Below, in pieces: positions 54,801-64,000 of a stretch of 64,000 nt of DNA (the first letter of the stretch is position 1; the number at the start of each line of letters is the position of its first letter). A program made the translations under genes and the position numbers. The notes beneath the pieces are model-generated. The model searched no databases and had not been told where the DNA came from. It saw nothing but the letters and a program-made list of their open reading frames with translations. This stretch comes from Theobroma cacao (Eukaryota; Streptophyta; Magnoliopsida; Malvales; Malvaceae), in the NCBI RefSeq assembly GCF_000208745.1, contig NC_030852.1, forward strand, positions 11,632,012-11,696,011, given 5' to 3'.

Positions 54801-57800
54801 GGCCTAGCGATTATTACCTTTCTTGGGTCCAAGGTTGGAATACTTGCTCTCCCTTGTAACTCCCATATATACCATTAAAAAAAAAAGGATAAGATACTTT
54901 TTCTTCAAATTACTCATGACCTTTTCTTTTGTCCTTTTCTTGTTTTCACATTTTGGTGTATTAAGACTCCATTGGTTTAATGATTTTGTTAGACTTTTTT
55001 GTTATGAAAGCGAATAATGTCTTTGAATAATTAAAAAAGAACATTGTAATTATTCTAGAGAACAAAATGCATGCTTTAACTTTTATGTATAATAGTTATG
55101 TTTGGATTGGTATTAAATTTTATGTGTTTATTCATTTTTAATCAATTATGATTTCTTTTTCCAATTTGCATTTGCTTTTGCTTTTTAGCAATTTCCTTGG
55201 AAGCAAAAGCAAATAACAAAATGCAAGTAGCAAAAATAATGATGAAATGAAGATTGAATGAATATAAGGTAACGTTTGGTATGAGGGAAGTGGGAGTACA
55301 TTTCTTACAATGTGCTCAATTAAATTACGTTGCAGTGTTTGTTTTGCAATAAATTACTGTAATGTAAGATTGCAATACAATCAGATTGCATTGCACTCTG
55401 CAACGTTTTTAAAGGCATTTTTGTCCTTCAACTTTGTTACTTTGTTAAAAATATTTAATATGTTATAATTTGTTTTTTTTATATAGATTTCGAGGATGTC
55501 TTTTTATTATTCTTAGTAGTTATGGTGACAATTAATAAAATTTATATTATCTTTTAAAGGAAAAAGAAATTCAAATAAAATATATAATATAGAAAATTAT
55601 ATTAAGAAATGAAGATAAAATATATAAAATTATAATAAAAAATAAAAATAAAATATATGACATTAAAAATATATTTAAGAGATGATATTATATAAAAATT
55701 AACAATAAAAAATACAAGTATATTAAACTTGCATTTTAATAAATAGGGGCAATTCTGGAAATTGATATTACATTCTTAGTAAAGTACTTGTAAACCAAAT
55801 GTTGTAATGTTATCTTCCCTGAATTTTAGTCATTACTTTGCTTATATACCAAACACTACAATGTTATCTTCTCTACAATCACACTGCATTATAAAGTACC
55901 AAACGCCACTTAAATGCAATATGTTGTCATTATCATGGCATTTGATTGAGACTCTCATGCTAAAATAAATAGCAAGTAATGGTGGAGTATGTTCAGGAAT
56001 GTGGTAGCAATTTAACATGTTCATGGCATGGTTGGAGTCATTTGGGTTGTCAAAGGTCTGAATTTTTCAGAAATCAAATCGAAAAAGTAATTTGATTTGC
56101 TCTTGCAATATGGAGTTCTTTTTCTGGTTTCTGCTTTTAGTTTATCTATTTTAGTACTCTGTTATTGTAGGATCTCTTGCTCTGTGGAATCTATGCACGT
56201 AGAGAGGCTGTGTATGGGAATATGGATCAGGCCAGGAGAGTATTTGACATGGCATTGTTGTCACTTCCTGGGCTTCCATTGGTGAGTTTTTAATGCTCTG
56301 ATGAATAGAATTACTGACCCAATATATTCACTGTAGGTGCTGAATTCTGCTTGCCGTGGAGATTTAGTGAGGGCAAATATGACAAAAGAATCTGTAGTGG
56401 GGGGACAGGTTGAATAAAATAATTTTGAGGTTCCTTTTCCTATACCTGAAAGATGTTTAAAATCTCAGTATGGGTAGCTGCCCGTGCTGCCCCCACTATG
56501 GATCCGTCCTTGCTTGTCCCACCCTGTCCCCATTGTATGTTTTTATATGGTAAATATATAATAATATAGTATGTATATTTAGAGTGAAGGCAGGGACGAG
56601 GATCAAGCTTGATCCCTGATTGAGGGTGGCAGGGATCAGTATTTTTTCACCTCCCTATTCCCAGTATATGTTAATGGCAAAACGGTAGCCACCATAGTCC
56701 CCACTGCACCTGCAGTTCTGCACAACAACCTCCATTGCCAATACGAATGCCCATGATGTTGCTAATGCCTTGGAACTGAGGTGCTGAAATTTTAATTGAA
56801 AGTTGAAACACAGTAGTAATTTAGCCAAATGATAATAATACTGATTAAATACATTAGGTAGGTTTGAACACTTAACATTTCAATAGTGTTTTGTTAAAGA
56901 TATCTTATTAAATGGTTTTCAAGATGAGTAACCAGAAGTATTGAAAAAAGTCATTGAAATTAAAATTTTCTACTCAGTCGGTACACAACACATGAATTAC
57001 ACAGGTGCCATTGATTTCTTTGCATCAGACCATGTACATATGATTGGCTATAATGAAATAATTAATTTCCTTCTTTTAAATTTTGTTTTAATAAGTAGAC
57101 AGATTGGTGTTGAAACCTTTAGTATTCCCCTTTTATGAGATGAAATTGTTTCTATTTCTTTATTTAAATGCTTATATTGGCAGCAATTAAATATTTTAGC
57201 TTTGTTTGCTGTCACAAATTCATTTAGTTCCTCTGAATTTTTTTTTGAAGTTATCTTCGTTTCCTGTGATCTTTGTAGACTTATGATGATGTTCTGTTCT
57301 AAACTGTTCTATCTGTTTATTTCTCTGATCTAACTTTTCATTTTAGCAATGCAATCTTTGGTTTTCCTCCCCGTTATGTATAAAGGAATTCTTGAAGTTT
57401 ATTATACATGATTTGACATCTCAAATTTTGAAAATTTTCACCCATTTTCTGTGTGCAAAAATGCAGTCATTTAATCCTTTTATCTTTTTTCAATATAAAG
57501 ATGTTAATAATAGTCTTATTCATATGAGCAGGATCTACAGGCTAATTCTCCTCTTCTATATTTATGGTATGCTGAGGCTGAACTAGGACACAATAATGGT
57601 TATAATTTTGAATCATCTTCACGTGCAATGCATATTCTCTCGTGCCTAGGAAGTGGTATGACTTACGGTCCATTTAAATGTCATCCATCGAGCTTGCAAC
57701 TTTTGAGAGCACGCCAAGGGTATAAAGAAAAAATAAGCGCATTAAGATCAAAATGGATGCGAGGTCTTGTTGATGATCAGTCAGTTGCCCTAGTTTGTGC

Positions 57801-60800
57801 AGCAGCTTTGTTTGAAGAGTTGACTGCTGGATGGGCTGCGGGTATTGAAATTATAGATGATGTTTTTACAATGGTGCTTCCAGGTATTCATCACATCTTT
57901 TTCCTTTTTTTTTTCCCTTTTATTCTTTAATACTGTTAACACCTTCAAGGTTCTTTACCTTTTTTAAGTAAATTAGCTTATTTACCCAATCTATGGACAT
58001 TTGTAGAAGTTACAAGAAAATTAATACTAAAGTAGCTGCATGATTTTTGAAATAATGCTATATGAGTATGAAACTTAGATTCTTTTCTTTCTTCTTGATT
58101 GTGATCAAGAAACTCTGGGTGTGAAGTTTAGGGATCTTGTTTCTTTTCCCATGTCATTATTTAAATTTCCTGTTTTACTCAAGTATTTAGATAAAATAAC
58201 CACATAAATCCTAGCCTCTTACTGTCCCGCATCATTGGTGTTTCCACTAAACAAGATATTGTTATAAATGACTGGCCATAATTGGAAAATATAGTCTGCC
58301 TATCTGAATGACAGTCTAAAATTTTTTTCTTTTCCTGAAATTGAAACTGACACCCCATAGAAAACAGGCCAATTACTCTAAGGTAACATAGGAGGCTCAA
58401 AGGTACCTCTATAAGGTAACAAGTCTTCCACATTGGAAACAGGACTAATAATTAAATGACTAGGCAAATCTTGCAAATAAGCATGAGATCCAAGTTTTCA
58501 GATGATAGATGCTAGGTGTAAATTTAGAAAACTGGATTTTTTATTATTTGGGCTGGTTTGGATTTGTTTTATTTGTTTAGGTGGGTTTATTTTGTTTATG
58601 TGGCCTTAAATTTAGCATTTTGAAGCTCATATAAATAGGGGTTTAGTTAGACTTTAGATTTTAGCATTTGACTAGTATTTTGATATTGAGAAATGAATAT
58701 TGAGCTAGTGACTTAAGATTTTGCAATTGAGATTATTCTCTTGAGTGTTTGTTTGAGAGTGCATGGTTTATAGGAGACATTTGAAGAATTTTGAGGAATT
58801 CTTGGGGGTTGATTCATCCAAATCTATATTTGTTTGTTCAAGGCTTGGTTGGAAAAGATCAAGTCGTTTAGGCTCCATTTGTAATTAGGAAAATGGCTTC
58901 TAGAAGTCATTTTTCTGATTTTCTGGTGTTTGGATATCAAAAATTGGCATGGTCAACTGAAAGGAAGGCCAAAAGCCAAGGAAATCGTCTTCCATTTTGT
59001 TTGTCTTTTTGGAATGGAAGACAATTTCCAAAAAGCCAAAGGCTCTTTCTTCTTTTGCACCAACCCCAAAATTTCTTAATCCAAGACTAGACCGGCCACC
59101 ACTACCGCACTCTCCCTTCGCTGGTGACTTCTTCTCCCTCCTTTGATCTCTCTTCCTTCTCTCTTTTTGGCTTCCCTTTCTCCCAGAGCCTCTACTCTAG
59201 TTTCTTTCTCAAGTGGCTTTTTCTCCCATCATTGCTTTTTCCTTCTCTTTCTTTTTCTGTTTTTGTCATTGTTGGTGGTAGCACTTGTTGGCACAAACTT
59301 ATAGCCCTTTAAATTTTTTCTCTTTGGCCTCCTCTCATCTTTAACCAATCCCATCTTTTTGCTCTAAACCAGTCATCAGTGTCTCCAAATCTCCATTGAT
59401 TTCAATCTTTTTTGTCTTAAATCTTAAATCATAATCATCCAAACCAATGAATCGAGGTTACTACACTCTTTTGGGTTGATGTGAATTTCGGTAGTGGGTT
59501 TGATAGATATTTGATTGTGGTTCAGTCCAAATTGATGCTTTTGTTTTTCTTTTTTTTTTTATTTAATATTTGACTTTTTTTTTTAAATTAACACTTTGAA
59601 AAGTCGCATGGTGCTTAAGGTTGTGAATGTTGATTGTTAGTTGATGGATGTGGTTGTGATGCATTAGATCGTGATAATGGAAATTTTCTGGTGAAAGCCA
59701 AAACAAGAAAATGTTTGTTAATGTATTTACCAAAAGAGGGAAAATGCTTTCTTTTCTGAAAACTAATTTCCACAGAAAAATAATTGTTTTCTAGAAATCC
59801 ATTTCTGTGTGCCAAAGGAGCCTTAATTGGGAGATTTTTCTTGTAGACATTGAATTTCCTAAGTTAATTTGCAACAGGCATGGGGGGTATTAGTTCCTTG
59901 AGATGAAGAATAATTTATTTCCCCCTTTTCAGCTAACCAAACAGCCTGTAAATATAATCATTAATGAATAATATGATTTTGCAATTCGCGCAGTCTCTGA
60001 TTGTGAAGTGATATTAGTTAGTGGCCTTTTCCATTACTATTGAGGACATGGTAGTTTTAGTTATGCATCTCATGCTTGATAGGACGATACATTTACACTT
60101 GTTATTGTTAAGAATTCTTCCTTAGGATAGCGTTAGTGTTGCTTCGTATAAGGAAAAAGACTTATTGGCTCATTTTCATTAGTGTTTAATCCATACTATC
60201 TAATGCACCTGTCATGATAATTCACATGTATGGGATCCACAATTCATGAATGGGTCTCACGGACATGAATGGCAATTATGAATATATCAGAGGATCTGTT
60301 GAAAAGAGTAATGTAGGAGTCTCCACCCAAAAAGGACTTTCTAGGTCTTATGGTACAAGGTTTAGCTATGTATTTCTGTTCAAGATGGGTTTATTTTTTT
60401 ATTCTAATAACAAAGTATTAATTCTAGTACTAACAGGTTTCAACTATAATTGTACTGCATGTCTTGTCAATTTTTATTTTTATTTTTTTTTGGGTATAAA
60501 TGATCTTGAGCTTCATAATGGGAGGTAACCTACCCCATTCCAGAAACCTTACCCCTCTCCTTCTAGTATTTAAACATGAAACCTCCAAGTAGGGATCTCA
60601 ATATCAATTTGAAGTATATTCATCCGTAGGAAAAAAGTTTTTCACCAAGGCAATTGGACCAAAAGATTTTCCCTATAATTTGATTGATAGTGCTACCTGG
60701 TTCCTTTAATGCAACAGGCTAAATTCTTGTGCTTTGCAGAAAGAAGAAGCCAAAGTTACTGTCTGGAATGCCTATTCAACTATTACATTAGGATGCTTCA

Positions 60801-60965
60801 GAGACATCATGGGCAATTTACTTTGTCCAAAGCTTGGGAGTCTGTCACACATGGGCTGCAAATATATCCTTCCAGCCCAGAACTCTTTAATGCTTTAGTG
60901 GAGATCAGCTGTCTTTACACAACTCCTAATAAATTGCGGCAGATGTTTGATGACTACTGTCACAA
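48278..60965 (+). CDS. NRDE2: NRDE2 homologue (nuclear RNA-surveillance HAT-repeat protein), exons 1-8, incomplete at 3' end
   Basis: Exons: 48278-48822, 49297-50065, 51109-51727, 52564-52735, 53913-54273, 56171-56281, 57532-57883, 60740-60965. All junctions are GT-AG and the phases agree, giving 1051 residues and two extra bases. The start is the first ATG of the frame; Met4 is an alternative. Residues 30-54 are an Ala/Thr tract. WLCNPSF and SFTSGLSLIND (59-75) are the conserved plant NRDE2 N-terminus. An acidic run and a KNKKKSKKRNKKRR basic run (nuclear-localisation-like) follow. The family signature DYYFDSHPDHDNLAYGSLYR spans exon 1-2. HAT-like helical repeats begin near residue 293 (SWEDEVLRKTREFNKLTREH). 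Known for animal NRDE2: it acts in the nucleus with the exosome helicase MTR4 and in small-RNA silencing. The plant role is inferred. The final exon(s), about a tenth of the protein, are not in the window. Confidence 0.93.
48363..48440 (+). repeat. GCY/ACT trinucleotide tract coding for Ala/Thr in NRDE2
   Basis: Runs of gct, gcc and act codons in exon 1 give the Ala/Thr tract at residues 30-54. On the other strand it creates the apparent Ser/Gly-rich ORF at 48167-48601, which is not a gene. Confidence 0.9.
48823..49296 (+). other. NRDE2 intron 1
   Basis: 474 bp, GT..AG, splitting the Arg codon of the GSLYR motif (phase 2). No other feature seen. Confidence 0.88.
50066..51108 (+). other. NRDE2 intron 2
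   Basis: 1043 bp, phase 0, acceptor TTTGATGCAG. No gene or clear repeat inside; the short ORF at 50447-50644 is not supported. Confidence 0.85.
51728..52563 (+). other. NRDE2 intron 3 with compound microsatellite at its donor
   Basis: 836 bp, phase 1. Immediately after the GT donor comes a (CT)n tract, then (TA)n, then (TATG)n up to about 51818. The rest is unremarkable. Confidence 0.88.
51732..51820 (+). repeat. Compound microsatellite (CT)n(TA)n(TATG)n
   Basis: Three consecutive perfect or near-perfect short repeats starting about 4 bases after the exon 3 boundary. Confidence 0.97.
52736..53912 (+). other. NRDE2 intron 4
   Basis: 1177 bp, phase 2, with a (CT)n stretch (53881-53900) forming the polypyrimidine tract before the acceptor TTTCTAG. 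Nothing else recognised. Confidence 0.87.
54274..56170 (+). other. NRDE2 intron 5 with a Harbinger-like insertion
   Basis: 1897 bp, phase 0. It contains the nonautonomous DNA element at 55268-55910 and otherwise AT-rich DNA. Confidence 0.85.
55268..55910. mobile_element. Harbinger-like nonautonomous element in intron 5
   Basis: 643 bp with inverted ends: left GGTAACGTTTGGTAT, right (reverse complement) AGTGGCGTTTGGTAC. Flanked by TAA on both sides (55265-55267 and 55911-55913), as expected for the PIF/Harbinger group. Subterminal copies of the 'gtttggtat' word are also present. No transposase. Confidence 0.65.
56282..57531 (+). other. NRDE2 intron 6
   Basis: 1250 bp, phase 0. A GC-richer patch with 'ccgtccttgcttgtcccacc' and 'gggtggcagggatcag' words (about 56470-56660) looks like an old repeat remnant; its family is not recognised. 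Confidence 0.82.
57884..60739 (+). other. NRDE2 intron 7 with a Harbinger-like insertion
   Basis: 2856 bp, phase 1. The acceptor is TGCTTTGCAG at 60739; a nearby AACAG at 60717 would not keep the frame. Besides the element at 58871-59822, the 58440-58860 stretch has an 'atataaataggggttt' TATA-like word and looks like a degraded short LTR, without clear ends. Confidence 0.83.
58871..59822. mobile_element. Harbinger-like nonautonomous element in intron 7
   Basis: 952 bp. Ends: left GGCTCCATTTGTAATTAGG, right (reverse complement) GGCTCCTTTGGCACACAG, both followed by an 'aaatgg..ttctagaa' block. Flanked by TTA on both sides (58868-58870 and 59823-59825). The interior is pyrimidine-rich (59100-59260) and noncoding. 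Confidence 0.75.
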
Positions 60966-63900
60966 GTAAGATCATCTTCCTTGTGTCTGTAAACTGTTCA
61001 AGGTCCTGCTTTTAGTTTTAGGAAACACATGCTATATGTTATATATTTTGTGAGGAAATTATCTTAATTTAATGGAAGAAGTGCAGAGGATGGAGATCCC
61101 ATCTTTGTAGAAGTAAACAAGTAGTCCTCTCTGTTTTCGTTGTTTATATTCTATAACATTATTGTACTAGAAAATCTTGTCAGATGCTATGGTGTGACTA
61201 AATAATTGAAACCATAAAGATAATTTATATAAGAAACTTTAGTTTTGAAAAAAATTATAAATAGTGAGGAGAAAAAATAGGATAGTTTTAATGTAAATGA
61301 AGAAAAACAATGGAAATGGTGAGGGTTTATTACCCAGTTAGATAAGGCTCAAACTCATTATAAAGTTTTAAAAGCATAATATTTATTCTCATTGTTTCTT
61401 TTATTTCCGTATCGTACTTTAGTTTATAAAATTCATCCTTGATTTTCAACTTCTTTCTTATTTTTCTTTTATTTCTAATGTAGTAATATTCCAACTGTTG
61501 AGACTCATGGCAGGTCCAGAGTGGTTTCCCACCACCAATTTAATCATTTATTTAAAGTACATTTTCCATTATCCAGAAGAATTTTTGAAAAATAAACAAA
61601 ACAAACACAACTATAAACTGAGAGGAATTTGACTAGAAAATGTTAAGGAAATTGATCAAACTTGATCGAGAAATAAAAGGAAATGAGTGGCAAATGCAAA
61701 GATTTCATTCTTGAAGTTTCCTGAAATTTAATTTTTGCTAAAAGATTGAATCCAAGCATTGAGAACTTTTGGTGTAAAATTTGTGATAATATATAGTGGA
61801 AGGAAATGCCAAGAAGGCAAAAGTAGAAAAATCATTAAAGGAAATTTATGGAAAATTTAGTACGTAAAATTTGTGGGCTGACTAGGTCATAAAGGCAAAA
61901 CCTCTATGTAAGTGTGGAAGTTCAAATGGAGTTACTTTATATTTTTTGTTGATGAGTACAGTTTTGAAGGTGGTAAATAATATGCAAGTGTTGGAAAGTG
62001 ACAAGATTTTACAATTTCTTAAATATCAATATATGTTGTTTTCATCATCTTTAAAATGATATTTGTTTTAGTACCCTTTAACTTCATTATGCTAACTTTT
62101 TGTAAGGGAAGAATCTTATATTAGTTGTTGAATTTATAACCAAGCATTTTCTTCTACCTTATGCATATAGTAACAAAAAACTCAGATACACTTCCATTTT
62201 TAGAATGGTTTAGGTATTCGTTATTTTAAACAAATATACAAACTCTATATAAATAAAATATTAGGTGAAATTAATCAATTAATTATCTCCTAACTTACTT
62301 ATTTTCTTCATTTCATTTCAATATCTATTTATCATGTAAAAAGGAATCTACCTTGCAATGTGTAGGCATTGTTTCTTGTTTATTTATTGCAAAAGTTGAT
62401 TGGGGAAGACACTTATCTATAGAAAATGTTGATTTTTCCATGTAAGCATTTAAAATGTTTTGGTGGTTGTTGATCCTAAGTGGGCAGTGCTAGAAAGGGG
62501 GTGAATAGCACTTCTATAGAAATTTGAAACTTTAAGCTGAAATAAGACGAAACCTGAGAAAAGTTAAGTAAATGAATTAGGTGTAGAGTTCACCAAATAA
62601 GGAAGGGTTGAGAGTAGACAATGCAAAGTGATAAATAGTAGTTCTGTTTGCTTGGCCTACATTTACTTCCTCAACAACCCTTGTCAAGGATTTTCAATCT
62701 AAATTTTCACTAAACCAGTGGAGTTAACAGTCTACACAAAACATTTATAAGGGAGCTAACCAAGTTTGAAAAACCAAACTACAATCCCAAAGACTGTTTC
62801 CCACATTCAATCTCACAAGTTTACAGCTCAAAGAAAACCAAATTACAATCCCAAAGACTGTTTTCCATATTCAATCTCATAAGTTTACAGCTCAAAGAAT
62901 GTCTAACTAATCACTCAAAATGTTTGTATATACCAATACGGTTCAAGCTCACAACACTGAATATGAGCATAAGCATAATGAACTACATAACATTTGATTT
63001 TTCAGCTCTAATCCTTCAACATTCTAGTTACTTTAGATATTGCTTTGTGGTCACTTTTATAGTGGGTCTTCAAAATTTAGCCATTTGAGAGGGAAATGTC
63101 TATTATAGATGTGTCAGATTTCTGAAATGACAACAGCTTGGTTTTGTTCTGCAATACTTGACAAAAATAATTTAACTAGATAAGAAGTGACCCTGAACTG
63201 AAATTTAAAATTTTAACTAGTTATGTAACTTCCTTTAACTAGTTAGCAGGTCTAGCATTGGAGGCTTTAGACTTCCTATATGCACTTAACTAAACCAAAA
63301 CTCTTTAACTGGTTGAGGTGTGTTCCTCATACTTCTTTTAAGCTTCCGTCTAGAATTAACTAGTTAAGTAAAAACATTTAACTAGTTAAGTTGTTTTTCT
63401 TCCTTTTTTGCCTCAATTGCACTTAATCATTAAGAAAAACACTTTATCTGGTTAAGTTGAACTTGTTCTTTATCAATCATATTCTTCCAACTAACTTTGT
63501 TCTTTTCACCTTCAAGTATGTTCCTTTGGAGTTGATCATAATGAAGATTCCATTTTAGCTCAAATAAGCCTGAACCACTTCATCAATTATCGTTTGGAGT
63601 GTTTTGTTATCATCAAAATCAATGGGTTGAACAATGGTAAATAGACTAATAGACTCGTGGAAGGGAAAGTCACTCTATGTTTGACAAACAATGCTGACTC
63701 TTATGTAAAAAACCATTTAAGTAAGGGCATTGAACTGTTTATTTTTATATTAAATTTTTTTGGACACTGATGTTAATATAGAAGTTTTAAATATTTCTTT
63801 GACTTTCTACTTCCCTTTAAATTGGACTTGTATTTGAATGGAAATTGGCTCTTTATTAAAGCTATTGAAAATCAAAATGTATCCTCAACAGTTGAAGTTA

Positions 63901-64000
63901 TTCATGTCTTGGCTCTCTTTTTTACCTTTGGGGACTGCCAGCTTCATTGAGTGAATTTTTATGTATATATTTTTTAATTTTGACTGAGTATTTACTATAT
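60966..64000 (+). other. NRDE2 intron 8, running past the window end
   Basis: Starts with GTAAGATC after the exon 8 codon fragment AA. More than 3 kb with no further NRDE2 exon recognised. It contains a SIRE-family solo LTR at 62468-63633; the rest (60966-62467, 63634-64000) shows no gene or repeat that I can name. Confidence 0.75.
62468..63633 (-). mobile_element. SIRE-family solo LTR (SIRE-4) in NRDE2 intron 8
   Basis: 1166 bp, plus strand TGTTGATCCTAAG to GGGTTGAACA, flanked by GTGGT and ATGGT (one change). It shares 'gggggtgaatagcac' and the end 'tgttttgttatcatcaaaa' with the other copies. Its palindromes are of the TTAACTAGTTAA type (about 63171-63465). It lies antisense to the host gene. 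Confidence 0.9.

Noticed and set aside
56470..56660. CACTA or hAT-type remnant in intron 6
   Set aside because: Only a GC-richer patch with loose repeats; no ends or duplication.
58440..58860. Short LTR (TRIM or copia) in intron 7
   Set aside because: TATA-like word and style fit, but no TG/CA ends, partner LTR or duplication could be found.
60711..60739. Alternative acceptor AACAG at 60717 for exon 8
   Set aside because: It breaks the phase with exon 7; the acceptor at 60739 restores the family-like sequence directly after the exon 7 end.
1..64000. tRNA, rRNA or other structural RNA genes, and viral integrants
   Set aside because: No tRNA-like cloverleaf with A and B boxes was recognised; Met-tRNA-like matches are primer-binding sites only. 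No pararetrovirus-type gene set was seen.

Overview
The window is plant nuclear DNA, most likely from a eudicot; the sequence alone does not let me name the genus. It is AT-rich, dense in LTR retrotransposons with tRNA-iMet-type primer sites, and carries one intron-rich host gene. No bacterial, organellar or CRISPR feature and no structural RNA gene was seen.

Positions 1-47286 are a pile of nested transposable elements, mostly inactive. (a) 1-1187: pieces of chromovirus-type gypsy LTRs and an integrase fragment. (b) 1190-26656: an Athila-like gypsy LTR (halves at 1711-2799 and 26145-26656) split by Copia-A (2800-26144, + strand, LTRs of about 2.2 kb). Copia-A is itself invaded by a SIRE-type copia element with an extra third ORF (7961-14452, - strand) and by a Tekay/Del-like chromovirus (14453-23531, - strand). 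One deletion fused these two and removed the middle of Copia-A. (c) 26905-28859: a truncated L1-type LINE between two short LTR scraps. (d) 28860-38842: Copia-B, a gag-only copia derivative whose gag is split by a 2.9 kb solo LTR. (e) 38843-47286: one old SIRE-family LTR cut into pieces by Copia-B, an Athila-like solo LTR, a SIRE-family solo LTR in the opposite orientation, and a Mutator-like element that contains a second 2.9 kb solo LTR. Target-site duplications support most of these steps.

Positions 48278-64000 hold the 5' and central part of one host gene on the + strand, the plant homologue of NRDE2 (a HAT-repeat nuclear RNA-surveillance protein). Eight exons with GT-AG junctions and matching phases encode 1051 residues. 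The last exon(s) lie beyond the window. Its introns hold two Harbinger-like nonautonomous elements, a compound microsatellite next to a splice donor, and another SIRE-family solo LTR.

The clearest unexplained signals are short inverted-repeat words in the LTRs: paired palindromes in the SIRE-family LTRs, with a core that differs between copies but is similar within each copy, and a hairpin minisatellite in the Copia-A LTRs. A minisatellite that switches orientation inside the Mutator-like element is also notable.
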